The notes beneath the pieces were generated by a model. The model saw nothing but the letters and a program-made list of their open reading frames with translations. It was not told the DNA's origin and made no database searches. Shown here piece by piece: positions 33,032-42,644 of a stretch of DNA of 64,000 bases. The stretch spans positions 50,380,065 to 50,444,064 of the forward strand of contig CM030366.1 in the NCBI GenBank assembly GCA_017893485.1, in the 5' to 3' direction. This DNA is from Hemerocallis citrina (Eukaryota > Streptophyta > Magnoliopsida > Asparagales > Asphodelaceae). Numbering within the stretch: position 1 is the stretch's first letter; every line of letters starts with the position of its first letter. Made by a program: the position numbers and the translations under genes.

Positions 33032-33560
33032 TTTGAAATAGCTTTCTTATCCATTTTGACTATCTCTTTCCACCAATCAGCAACTAATAATGATAACTGC
33101 GCAAGGTAACTATCCACATCCCTCCTTGACAACCTGTCTGCTGGAATGTTCTCTCTACCCTTTTTATATTCAACCTCAAAATTAAACCCATACAACTTAA
33201 TTAACCATGAATTTTGAGCTTCAGTGGATAGCCTCTGATCCAGTAGGTATTTAAGTGGTTGGTGATCAATTCGAATGACAAATTTCCTCCCAAATAAGTA
33301 TTGCTTCCACTTTTTTACCGCAAGTAATATAGCAAGCATCTCCTTTTCTTATGCAGACCAATGCAAGCTCTTCCCCTTAATGCCTTGGCTAATATAAGCT
33401 ATAGGATGCTTATTCTGCAAAAGTACGGCATCACATTCATCACATTCCTTACATGCATCACATTCGATTACAATTGTGTCTTCAAAGTTTGGTAGTTGTA
33501 ATACAGGAGCTGTGGATAGTGCCATTTTTAACTGATCAAATGCCAACTGAGCTTCATTAC
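33025..33560 (-). pseudogene. pol: E6 RNase H
   Basis: Split over two frames. 33560-33349 has LQLPNFEDTIVIECDACKECDE and AVLLQNKHPIAYISQ; the usual DACGEGIGAVL is expanded by a small in-place duplication of GAATGTGAT words (33428-33470). 33339-33025 has MLAILLAVKKWKQYLFG, FVIRIDHQPLKYLLDQ and PADRLSRR. A stop or frameshift joins them near 33345. Confidence 0.8.
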
Positions 33561-34595
33561 TCCATTCAAACCCATCCTTCTTTGTTAAAGCTGTTAAAGG
33601 TGCTGCAATGGACCCATAGTTGCAAATAAATTTCCTATAGTATCCAGTAAGACCCAAAAATCCATGCAGTGCCTTAACATTATTTGGCTTGGGCCATTGT
33701 TGCACTGCAGCTACTTTACTAAGATCTACTGCAATTCCCCCATTAAAGACCACATGACCCAAGTATTCTACCTTTGATTTGCCAAAATCACACTTAGACC
33801 TTTTGACAAATAGCTGGTTTTGTCGCAGGATGTCTAAGACCATGCTGATATGTTGAAGATGATCCTGCCAAGTGTGACTAAACACTAGTATCATCAAAGA
33901 ATACTAAAACAAATTTGCGCAAATGAGGCCTGAATATATCATTCATCAATGATTGAAATGTATATAGATCATTACTCAATCCAAATGGCATCACCAAAAA
34001 TTCGTAATGTCCACTATGAGTTCTAAAAGCTGTCTTTGGAACACCCCTCCCCGACATTCTAATTTGATGATACCCTGATTGTAAATCCAGCTTAGTGAAA
34101 AACTTTGAACCATGTAATTCATCTATGAGATCATCAATAATTGGTATTGGATATCTATCCTTGATAGTTTGATGATTTAATTGCTTGTAGTCAACACACA
34201 TGCACCATGATCCATCATGCTTTTTAACTAGAACTACTGGTGAAGAGTAGGGGCTTGTACTGGGTAGGATAACACCCTGGGTTAACATTTCCTCAATTAT
34301 CTTCTCAATAGCATTCTTCTGCTCAAAAGAATGCCGATACGGCCTGATACACACAGGTTTGGAGTCAGCAATTAACGGAATATGGTGATCACATGATCTA
34401 TTGGGTGACAGACCTTTTGGTTCCTCAAAATACATCTTGATAATTCTCCAATAATGCACTCAGCTCTGAAGGCAAGACTTGTTTGATCTGATTATTTGTT
34501 GCTGAAGAGATCAAATATAGCACAAACCCTCTATGAATTTGAAAAGAAACTTTACTAGATTCCTTCTCAGTTAACAACTGTGTAGGACTAGGGTT
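33349..34595 (-). pseudogene. pol: E6 reverse transcriptase
   Basis: Minus strand from the junction at 34595: FNPSPTQLLTEKESSKVSF, LPSELSALLENYQ, a stop-containing bridge, then CDHHIPLIADSKPVCIRPY, KKHDGSWCMCVDYKQLN, TKLDLQSGYHQIR, MPFGLSND and LVFFDDTSVFS, where the catalytic pair FDD stays but ILV is TSV. A frameshift near 33885 joins the two frames. VEYLGHVV, FLGLTGYYRKF and LTALTKKD follow. E6 gag and protease are absent because the sequence switches to E3 at 34596. Confidence 0.85.
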
Positions 34596-34600
34596 GAATC
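34594..34600 (-). other. E6/E3 chimeric junction
   Basis: On the minus strand the A-family text GCTTAAGGTGCAGATTCA, which in E4 (43238-43256) continues into RT, switches here to the E6 frame beginning TTCAACCCTAGTCC. The words overlap by about five bases (ATTCA/TTCAA), a short microhomology. No target-site duplication or LTR end lies at the switch. Confidence 0.75.
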
Positions 34601-35195
34601 TGCACCTTAAGCTCTGCTAGCTCAACCGGTGTCATCCTATAGGGACTCTTCGATATCGGCACTGTTCCAGGCTGAACATTAATACCGAATTCCACTTCCC
34701 TATCAGGGGGTAAGCCAGGCAACTCATCTGGAAAAACATCCAAGAAATTCCGAACTACTAGAGGCACAGCCTCACAGCCTGAATGCAACTCCATTGCACA
34801 AATCTCCTGATCAACTGCAGCTCGGCCAAGGGAAGACTCACCGGCATGGAACTCAAACTCTGTGCGATCTGGAATTCGGAACACAACTTTCTTGGCACGG
34901 CAATCAATAATGGCATGGGTTTCACCCAACCAATCCATACCCAGAATAACATCGAAATTCGAATTTCCAATTACAATCAGATTGGCTTTGAACTCTGCGC
35001 TGCCAATAATCATGGGACACTGCCTGCACTCCCGAGAACAAATAACAACTCCACTACCTGTCACAATATTCTAGGCCTCTGACATGTTGCTGCACTCCAA
35101 CTGATGGCGAGCGACAAATCGAAAGGAGACAAAAGAATGGGTTGCCCCAGAATCAAACAGAACATGAGCAGGGAAAGAGCACACAAGCACAACAC
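34600..35195 (-). pseudogene. pol: E3 protease and start of RT linker
   Basis: Minus strand, after the proposed intron 2: VVLVCSFPAHVLFDSGATHS with an intact DSG, then ARHQLECSNMSEA followed by a stop near 35071, [64 protein letters not shown] and [19 protein letters not shown]. It stops at the chimeric junction, before the RT catalytic region. Confidence 0.85.
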
Positions 35196-35354
35196 CTAAG
35201 ATAAAAAGCAAAAGAGACAAGAAAAAGAAGGGTTGAACAGGGGTGAGGAAAACAAAATGTAGAAGACAACAGAAAGAAATAAAGCAAAGGAAATAGAGAA
35301 AAATAAAGAGAAACAACAAACAATAAAACAATAAAACAATAAAACAAAAGATAC
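35196..35354 (-). other. Proposed intron 2 of E3
   Basis: 159 bases on the minus strand: donor CAG|GTATCTTTTG at 35354, acceptor TTTTTATCTTAG at 35196, extremely T-rich. It encodes only Phe, Leu and Ile-rich text when read through. The length is a multiple of three and no stop occurs, so the unspliced frame is also open in this copy. Splicing gives VVA then GVVLVCSFPAH. Confidence 0.65.
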
Positions 35355-35976
35355 CTGCAACCACACCCTCAGCTGACTCAGCATCTGCAGCAGTCAGGTT
35401 GAAAACCTGACCTCTCCTCGGAGCAGTGGTCCTCTGACCGACAATCTGGCGCTGTGGGGGAAGCAGTGGTCTAACTGGACCACGAGTTGCGGCAACTGGC
35501 TGAACAGGACCCCTGGCTGAAGGAGCCAACCGCGGGCAGTCCCGCACCGAGTGATCAGCAGCACCACATCCAAAACAGCGATGATTGGCATGTCGGCAAT
35601 CCTTGCGCTCGTGCCCTGGAATATGGCAAAAGTCACAGAAACCAACTCTCGGAGGTCCCGCAAAAGAGTAAGGAGATGCCCTAACTGGAGGGGCTGGAAC
35701 AGGTCTCCGAATAGGCCCACCAGAAGACCTAGCAACTAAGTGCGGAACGGTCTGCTGAGAAGAAGCCAAACCACCACGAGCCTGCTCCTAGGCTCTAGCT
35801 ACCTCAAGAGCCTCAGCATAGGTATGCAAGCGAAGACAGACAAGCAGTACCTTGATGTCTCGCTCAAGCCCCAAAATGAACCTACGAGCCCTATCCTCTT
35901 TGTTCGCCACAAGAACGGCTGCGAAGCGGCTAAGTCTCGTAAATTCTGCTGCGTACTCGTCCACAGACCTGGAGCT
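35355..35976 (-). pseudogene. gag: E3 gag exon: capsid C-terminus and zinc knuckles
   Basis: Minus strand: RSVDEYAAEFTRLSRFAAVL, RRFILGLERDIKVLLV and LHTYAEALEVARA, with a stop near 35789, then SSQQTVPHLVARSS and a proline-rich linker, then two perfect CX2CX4HX4C knuckles: CDFCHIPGHERKDC and CFGCGAADHSVRDC. A basic Arg/Pro linker and FNLTAADAESAEGVVA follow up to the donor. The reading into the protease is open both spliced and unspliced. Confidence 0.85.
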
Positions 35977-36055
35977 CTGTTTCAAGAAAGTCTTATGTTA
36001 CAACATTGTATGAACAATATGTAACAAAATTCCATTATTAGAAATAACGACCAAC
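35977..36055 (-). other. Proposed intron 1 of E3
   Basis: 79 bases on the minus strand: donor GTTGGTCG at 36055, acceptor CTTGAAACAG at 35977. Same position and same length as in E4 (41798-41876). The exon base before the donor is changed to TAG, giving a stop. Splicing joins FLALK to SSRSVDEYAAEF. Confidence 0.6.
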
Positions 36056-36541
36056 CTATTTCAGGGCTAAGAATTGTTGCTCCATCTCAACTCTGTTGCT
36101 ACTAGGAAAGAACTTCTCTAAGAAGTTCCTAGTGAAAATGGCCCAAGTGATCGTTCTTTCGAGCCTTTCTAACTCGGTCCTCCACCAGATCTGAGCCAAG
36201 TCCACCAACTGGATGGTAACCACATCCACACGATCTGTATCAGCAACTCTAGCTGCCAAAAGCAGTTGCTCTGTCCGAATCAACCACTGTTCAGCCTCCA
36301 AAGGCATCTCAGTGCCTGAAAACCTATCTGGATATAGCCTCATAAATTCTGTGACCGTTCCCGGACGGGGTGGAAGAACAACCTGCCTAGGCGCAACAGG
36401 CAGAGTAACTCGAGCGGCTTCCAAAGCAGCCATCACCAAATCACTATGGTTCTGCTGCTGATTAATCAAGTGATCAAGCACCGCAGTGACCGCCTCAAAC
36501 GGGTCACCCTACAACTGAGAAGTAGAACCTTTACGAGTCAT
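36056..36541 (-). pseudogene. gag: E3 gag N-terminal exon
   Basis: ATG at 36541-36539, three bases after a CAG acceptor. MTRKGSTSQL is followed by a stop codon (36511-36509), then an otherwise open frame: VLDHLINQQQNHSDLVMAAL, LPPRPGTVTEFMRLYPDRFS, GTEMPLEAEQWLIRTEQLLL, VDVVTIQLVDLAQIWWRTEL and FTRNFLEKFFPSSNRVEMEQ. This is the cleanest N-terminal capsid in the window apart from that one stop. Confidence 0.85.
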
Positions 36542-36648
36542 AGTCTGCACAAAACCAAAAACAGTTAGCATTCAGATCAATAGTTATAATATTTAATTCA
36601 TTTTCTGCATGCATGGTTAGTGAAATGTTGCGCAGATTCCGGTTCGAG

Positions 36649-36696
36649 CCAAGCTTGTCTAATATATTAGTTGCCTAATATATTAGCCAAACTTGG
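36649..36696 (-). promoter_or_regulatory. Leader hairpin of E3
   Basis: Arms CCAAGCTTGTCTAATATATT (36649-36668, stem to 36670) and its complement (36675-36696) form a 22-bp stem with one or two mismatches and a four-base loop TTGC. Confidence 0.75.
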
Positions 36697-36697
36697 T

Positions 36698-36711
36698 GCT
36701 CCGATACCACT
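36698..36711 (-). promoter_or_regulatory. PBS of E3
   Basis: AGTGGTATCGGAGC on the minus strand, one change from the initiator-Met complement; eight bases from the LTR. Confidence 0.85.
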
Positions 36712-37254
36712 AAAAACCCTGTCACACCCCGCTTCCCAAAAGACTACGGAATACATATACGCAACAAAAGTCCAGCGAATGATTTTCATCATCCTTAAGC
36801 TGTTCAAGAAATCTTTACAACATTCTCAAGAATCATCAGAGTCGGAAGCAAAAGAATCAACCACATGCACCTAATGAGCCAAAATACCAATAAGAATACT
36901 TGAAACCAAATATATAAATCTCAAATAGTCATGATTTGAATAAAACAAATATCTTAGGTCACATCGCCCAAATACAAGAATAAATCCTAGTCTAAAAATA
37001 CAATATTGTTCCAGCAAGCTACAAGAAATAATGATAATAAAATGCAGCACTAATACTTCATGTCTCCGATACCATCTGGAACTTGTTCACCAAAATCTGC
37101 AATTTAACGAATGCGGAAAGAGGGAAAGATAAAAACAAGTACCCGTCAATTACAAGTTACAGGCCACTTATAATGTAGGATACAAGCACATGGGGAAACT
37201 AACTAGCAATATGGTATAAGTGTGATGTCAACATAAACAACTAGAATGGTAAAG

Positions 37255-37690
37255 TGAAAAGTGTAAATGGCATGAATCAAGTGTCAAATAATCAAGTATC
37301 ATGTAAACATGCATCAAGTGTCAAGTATCATGTAATCATGTATCAAGTGTTAAGTTTCAAGCAAGCATGTATCATGTTCAAGTATCAAGCAAGCATGTAT
37401 CATGTTCAAGTATCATGTATCAAGTCTTGTAGTGATTACTATCTAGGTAGCACTTCATGTAGTCCACCTTACATGGTTGCTACAACAAACAGTTTCGCTT
37501 TAGATTTCATAGTGAACCATAGAGGGCAGTATACTCGGGGACAAGTCAAGTAATCGAGCTTCAAGCTCCAAGTATCAAGTATCATGTATCATGTAATCAC
37601 GTGTCAAATTGTGCAAGTGGCAAGTATCGTGTCTTGCATGCAAGTATCAAGTAAACATGTATCAAGTACCATGTCTCAAGTAATCATGTA
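37255..37690. repeat. CAAGTATCATGT word arrays (E3 LTR)
   Basis: Two runs, 37255-37430 and 37560-37690, of ATCAAGTGTCAAGTATCATG-like words with no fixed period, on either side of the conserved LTR block at 37439-37530. They have no spacer-repeat regularity. Confidence 0.75.
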
Positions 37691-39670
37691 GGATCAGTGG
37701 ATCTCCTTCCGAGTACACATTTCTGAATTATCCACTATTAGATCTGTCTCTTAAACCCCAGCTTTATTATTTATTATTAATGTCCAACAAGCATGTATAT
37801 GTGCAAAATATATCAAGAATAACATGGCATGATTATGTGACAAGTTCAAGTTGCAAGGTAAACATGTACGAATGCAAGATAATACATGAAAGAATAAAAT
37901 AGACAAATCTCAAGTTCAGGACAGCAAGACCATACTGTAGTAAAACAGTAATTTCCAGTGTTACAAACAAGAAAATATGGATCCGTCGAAGGATCTGGAA
38001 ACTAGACTTCCACATGAATCCAGAGAATATAAATAAGTCATATATTAATTCACAAAAACATAGCTCAAAACTGATTTGAACACATAAAATAAGTTCAGCC
38101 AGAAATCAGGAAAACGAATTCAAGAACAGGAAAACAGCATGAAAACACATTAAATAAATCCACGAAAAATCTGGGGTATTTCCCTATATGTCCAGTATCT
38201 AAATATAAAGTTTTAGAATTTTTCAGTAAAAGTAGATTAGTCATTAAAAATAAGAAAGCATCAAGATTCGGTAGTTTGGCAAATCTGAAATTCCCAACAC
38301 TACTGTACGAAAACTATGATATCTCGCAACCAGTGAAACGAAATCCAATTCCGCCAAAGGGATACGAAAATAGATAAAATATACTAATTTTCATATTTCA
38401 CAAACATTTTTCATATAGTAAAAGCAGTCATAGTGGAAATAAGGTTCTTTACAGAACAACGAGCAAAATACAGCAACTTTAATTTTCATAAACGAGCATG
38501 AAACAACACATAAAACTCATTAATAAAATTCACCAAAATTATGGGTAATCCCTAACTAGATAAAAAAACACTGACCAAAATTTTGGATCAAAATAATATA
38601 TGTAGCATCAGAATCAAAATCATTTAGTCATCAAAATCATTAAAAAATAAAATCTGGAAAATGTCGACACCTCTATAGTAAAACAGTCATAACTCACTCA
38701 TAAAAAAACGAAATCAAGCAAGGTCAGAAGGGTTTGAAAATAGATGAAATTTTCTAAAACTCATGTTTTATACCGAAATTAAGATACTGACTTTAAGACA
38801 GTCCAAAACAGCAAACAAAACAGATCAGCGACCAAATACAGATTTTTCCCTTAAAAAACAAAATCAACATAGATTTAAGAAAATTGATCCAAACACACCC
38901 AAACATGAATCGAGTCTACCAAGTGTCCAAACATCATAATTTAGGGTATCTAGCATGTCCACACCAAATATACCACATGGGTCTCAATCAAAACACGAGT
39001 TCTCACTAAAGTCTCACATACATGATCAAAAATCAAGAACAGGTAAATCCTAAGTTAATTCATGTCCATATTGTGTCGTGAGTCATCTATGGTCAAATTT
39101 TCATAATAGAGACAAAACTCATCAAGCATATCACAAACAAGAGTCGTCTCTAGACCCAACTACATTATAGGTGGTATTTTTGACCTGTATCAAATAAATA
39201 AATTGGAGTACAAGTTACTTGCCTTAACCGAAGATGAAGAACAACGAAAACCAAGAGTAACGAGCAAAATCCACAAACGAAAATCTGCGAATCAACAAAT
39301 CCAAGCAACTAGAGCGCAAATCTCCACACGAACAAAACTCCACAAAGCGAGAGGATCCAAGCGGGATGATGACAATAGTGGCTAGCGGCCACAAGCGAAC
39401 ACCACGAGAGAGACAAGGGATTAAGTGGTGGTGTGAAGGTGGTCGGGATGATCAAGGAGGGTATCGGGAGTAGGGTGAAGGTGATGGGGCTCGGGTTTGG
39501 GGTGTTGGGCTATCGGGTTGGGGTATAGCCGGGGTGGAGGTAGGGGGCTGTCGGCCTGGGCTGGCCTGGGTGTGTGCGGGTTGCGGCGCAAACAATGAGG
39601 GGAGAGAGGGGGGGAGGCCGGGTGTGCTAGAGTTAGGGTTAAGGTTAGGTTTTGGTGGAGAGGGAGAGGG

Positions 39671-39681
39671 GTTTATATATA
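39671..39681 (-). promoter_or_regulatory. TATA box of the E3 5' LTR
   Basis: TATATATAAAC on the minus strand, 430 bases from the LTR 5' end, before a GC-rich leader. Confidence 0.6.
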
Positions 39682-40112
39682 GGGTTTAGTTGTGGGTTAA
39701 TGGGTATTGGGAGTAGTATTAGGATTTGTTTAATTGGGCTTCAAAATAGGATACAATTTGTATAGGATATCAAATAGGATTGAGGATTTAATTTGGCTTT
39801 GGAAATCTTATTAGGGATCAAATTATAGGATTGGGAAAAGGATGAGCCACCAAACATCATCACAAGCACCCAAGAAAATAAAAATAAAAATAAAAATAAA
39901 GGGAATGAGACCAAAATGAAGAAAGAACAAAATAATAAAGAACGAAACAAAAGAGACAACCAATCAAACATAAAGAGCTCAAAATGAAATAAAACGAATA
40001 TATATATTGAAAACAACTCCAATATACGGTTCAGAAAAATACAAGAGAGAAAATACACCAAACGAAAAAATACACTCCAAAAATACACAAAAATAAAAAA
40101 ACAGGAGTTACA

Positions 40113-41131
40113 ATTTGACACTAATAATAAATAACCAAGCCGGGGTTTAAGGGAAAGATCTAGTAGTGGATAATTCAGAAATGTGTACTCGGAAGGGGAT
40201 CCACTGATCCTACGTGATTACATGATACATGATGCTTGACACGTGATTACTTGACACTAGCACGCAAGACACGTACTTGCCACTTGCACAACTTGACATG
40301 TGATACATGATACATGATACATGATACTTGGAGTTTGGAGCCCGATACTTGATACTTGTCCCGGCACTCTATGGTCAACTATAAAATCTAAAGCGAAACT
40401 GTTTGTTGTAGCAACCATGTAAGGTGGGCTGCATGAAGTGCTACCTAGATAGTAATAACTACAAGACTTGATACATGATACGTGAACATGATACATGCTT
40501 ACTTGATACTTGACACTTGATACATGTTCGCATGATACTTGATACTTGATACTTGTTACTTGTTTACATGATACTTGTTTACTTGACACTTGTTACGTGC
40601 TACTTGTACTTGTTCACCTTACCATGCTAGTTATTATATCTTGCTATCATGCCTATTCCATGTTATTAGCTAGTTTTTCCCCCATGTACTTGTATCCTGC
40701 ATTACAAGCGGCCCGTAACTTGCATTGACGGGAGTTTGTTTTCTTTTTCCTATTCCTGCAATTGTTAAATTACAGATTTTGGCGAACAGGTTGCAGATGG
40801 TTTTGGTGATATGAAGTATTAGTGCTGGATTATGTTATTATTATTTCTTGTTGTTTGCCTTGAACAATTGTATCTTGTACTTGGATTTATTTGTATTTGG
40901 ACAATGTGACCCAGGATATTTGACCTATTCAGATTGGGATTGGTTTCATGTACTCTTGTTGGTATTATGGTTCATATGTGCATGTTGATTGATTCTTTTG
41001 CTTCCGACTCTGATTATTCTTGTGAAATATTATAAAGATTCTTGAACAGTTTATGGATGATGAAAATCATTCGCTGGGCTTTTGTTGCGTATCTGTATTC
41101 TGTGTTCTCTTTTGAGAAGTGGGGCGTGACA
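40113..41131 (+). mobile_element. E4 5' LTR, right portion only
   Basis: Begins inside the LTR at TTTGACACTAATAATAAATA, a point reached at 55634 in the 3' LTR, and ends GGGGCGTGACA at 41131. Contains CAAGCCGGGGTTTAAGG (40138) and CATGAAGTGCTACCTAGATAG (40432-40452), the plus-sense forms of the conserved blocks. Promoter, TATA and donor are lost. Confidence 0.85.
40200..40615. repeat. TACTTGATACATGATAC word arrays (E4 5' LTR)
   Basis: Two runs, 40200-40345 and 40461-40615, of ACTTGATACATGATA words, the complement of the E3 arrays, flanking the conserved block. The 3' LTR copies are at 55740-55860 and 55995-56130. Confidence 0.75.
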
Positions 41132-41141
41132 AGGCTTTTAG

Positions 41142-41153
41142 TGGTATCAGAGC
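41142..41153 (+). promoter_or_regulatory. PBS of E4
   Basis: TGGTATCAGAGC, exact initiator-Met tRNA complement, ten bases after the LTR end at 41131. Confidence 0.95.
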
Positions 41154-41154
41154 T

Positions 41155-41202
41155 CCAGGTTTGGCTGATGTATTAGTTTCCTAATATATTAGACAAGCTT
41201 GG
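41155..41202 (+). promoter_or_regulatory. Leader hairpin of E4
   Basis: Arms at 41155-41176 and 41181-41202 around loop TTTC; core CTGATGTATTAG pairs with CTAATATATTAG, flanks CCAGGTTTGG with CAAGCTTGG. Eroded but still recognisable. Confidence 0.7.
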
Positions 41203-41274
41203 CTCGAACTGGGATCGGCTCAACATTTCACCAACTATACATGCATAAATGAATTATTATCAACTTGATCTGGA

Positions 41275-41300
41275 TGCTAACTATTTTTAGTTTTGTGCAG
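41275..41300 (+). other. Leader acceptor and branchpoint of E4
   Basis: TGCTAAC, then a T-rich tract and GTTTTGTGCAG, three bases before the gag ATG at 41304. The matching donor would have been in the lost part of the 5' LTR; in the 3' LTR the equivalent place was disrupted by B3. E5 has the same acceptor at 61875-61898. Confidence 0.6.
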
Positions 41301-41303
41301 ACT

Positions 41304-41797
41304 ATGGCTCGTAGAGGTTCTTCTTCTTCTCGTCCCCAAGACGATCAGTCTGGGCTTGATGCTGTCACCACTGTGCTTGAGCGCTTGATTAACATGCAGC
41401 AAAACCACAGTGACCTAGTGATGGCTGCTTTGGAGGCTGCTCAGGTTTCTCCGCCTGCTGTGCCTATGCAAGCAGCTCTTCCTTCCCGTCCGAGAATAGT
41501 CATAGGCTTTATGAGGTTGTATACCGACAGGTTTTCAGGCACTGAGACGCCTTTGGATGCTAAACAGTGGCTGATTCTGATGAGCAACTTCTTTGGGCAG
41601 CTCGAGTGGCAGATACAGATCGGGTGGATGTGGTGGCTATCTAATTGGTGGACTTGGCTCATATCTGATGGAGGTCCGAGTCCGAAAGGCTCGAACGACC
41701 GATCACTTGGGCCACTTTCACTAGGAGCTTCTTGGAGAAGTTTTTTCCTAGCAACAGCAGAGTTGTGATGGAGCAACAATTCTTGGCCCTGAAACAG
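41304..41797 (+). pseudogene. gag: E4 gag N-terminal exon
   Basis: ATG at 41304 (MARRGSSSSRPQDDQSGLDA), then VLERLINMQQNHSDLVMAAL, MQAALPSRPRIVIGFMRLY and DRFSGTETPLDAKQWL. A frameshift near 41580 turns the IRTEQLL region into LMSNFFGQ; the correct text resumes in another frame (VDVVAI, DRSLGPLSLGASW is a shifted TWATFTRSFLE). Ends EQQFLALKQ before the donor at 41798. Same role as the other gag copies. Confidence 0.8.
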
Positions 41798-41876
41798 GTT
41801 GGTCGTTATTTCTAGTAATGGAATTTTATTACATATTGTCCATGCAATGTTGTAACATAAGACTTTTTTGAAATGG
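41798..41876 (+). other. Proposed intron 1 of E4
   Basis: 79 bases: CAG|GTTGGTCG donor, with the acceptor position at CTTTTTTGAAATGG, where E3 has CTTGAAACAG. The acceptor AG is therefore lost in this copy. The spliced text would be LALKQ then GFRSVDEYAAEF. Confidence 0.55.
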
Positions 41877-42498
41877 GGCTTCAGGTCTGTGGACGAGTAC
41901 GCAGCTGAATTTACGAGACTTAGTCGCTTTGCAGCCATTCTTGTGGCGAACGAAGAGGATAGGGCTCGTAGGTTCATTTAGGGGCTTGAGCGAGACATCA
42001 AGGTGCAGCTTGTCTCTCTTCGCTTGCGTACTTATGTTGAGGCTCTTAAGGCAGCTAGAGCTCAGGAGCAGGCTCGTGGTGGATTAACTCCTTCTCAGTG
42101 GACTGTTCCGCACTCAGTTGCTAGGCCTTCTGGTGGGCCTGTTCGGAGACCTGTCCCAGCCCCTCCGGTCAGGGCAGCTCCTTACTCTTCTGCGGGTCCT
42201 CTGAGAGTTGGTTTTTACGACTTTTGCAATCTTCCAGGGCATGGGCGCAAGAATTGCCGATGTGCCAATTGTCACTGTTTTGGATGTGGTGCTGCTGACC
42301 ATTCGGTGCGGGACTGCCCGCAGTTGGCTCTTCCAGCCAGGGGTCCAGTTCAGCCAGTTGCCGCAGCTCATGGTCCAGTTAGACCACCGCTTCCTCTGCA
42401 GTGCCAGATTGTCGGTCAGAGGACCGCTACTCCCAGGAGAGGCCAGGCTTTCAACCTGGCTGCTGTTGATGCTGAGTCAGCTGAGGGTGTGGTTACAG
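41877..42498 (+). pseudogene. gag: E4 gag exon: capsid C-terminus and zinc knuckles
   Basis: RSVDEYAAEFTRLSRFAAIL, a stop near 41980, then LRTYVEALKAARAQEQARGG, a proline-rich linker, and two knuckles: DFCNLPGHGRKNC, whose first Cys is Tyr, and CFGCGAADHSVRDC, intact. FNLAAVDAESAEGVVTG leads into the intron 2 donor. Confidence 0.85.
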
Positions 42499-42644
42499 GT
42501 ATCTTTTGTTTTATTGTTTTGTTGTTTCTCTTTTGTTTCTTCCTTTTCGTTGCTTTATTTCTTTCTATTTACCTTTTTTCATTTTGTTTTTTCTCACCTC
42601 TGTTCAACCATTCTTTTCTTTGTCTTCTTTGATTTCTGTCTTAG
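42499..42644 (+). other. Proposed intron 2 of E4
   Basis: 146 bases: ACAG|GTATCTTTTG donor, long T-rich body, acceptor TTTCTGTCTTAG at 42644. The length is not a multiple of three, and reading through leads to a stop at 42632, whereas splicing keeps the frame: VVTG then AVLIRSFPAHVLFD. Strong sign that the interval is removed from RNA. Confidence 0.7.

Larger units (their letters stand above)
36545..39222 (-). other. Proposed leader intron of E3 (GC-AG)
   Basis: Donor AAG|GCAAGTAACTTG at 39225-39211, acceptor TTTTGTGCAG ending at 36545. A TGCTAAC word, the plant branchpoint consensus, lies about 22 bases before the acceptor, followed by a T-rich tract. The 2678-base interval holds the LTR end, PBS, hairpin and the word arrays. 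Exon 1 from the TATA at 39671 would be about 415 bases. Confidence 0.55.
36720..40112 (-). mobile_element. E3 5' LTR
   Basis: 3393 bases, TGTCACACCCCGC to AGGAGTTACA. In its sense: 440 bases of promoter, TATA (39671-39681), a GC-rich part with stop-rich frames (39400-39620), the donor AG|GCAAGT, an AT-rich middle, conserved block CCGAGTACAC (37707) and block CTATCTAGGTAGCACTTCATG (37439-37459), with CAAGTATCATGT arrays around them. Its right end abuts a truncated E4 LTR at 40113, so E3 was inserted into the E4 5' LTR and later lost its own left half together with host sequence. Confidence 0.85.

Noticed and set aside
35196..35354. Membrane segment or envelope-like protein between gag and protease in E3
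   Set aside because: The Phe/Leu-rich reading comes from a T-rich interval with splice signals; E4 loses the frame there and E2 differs, so it is intronic rather than a transmembrane domain.
37255..37690. Possible CRISPR-like or satellite array
   Set aside because: No constant repeat or spacer length, and the sequence is plant LTR with irregular words.
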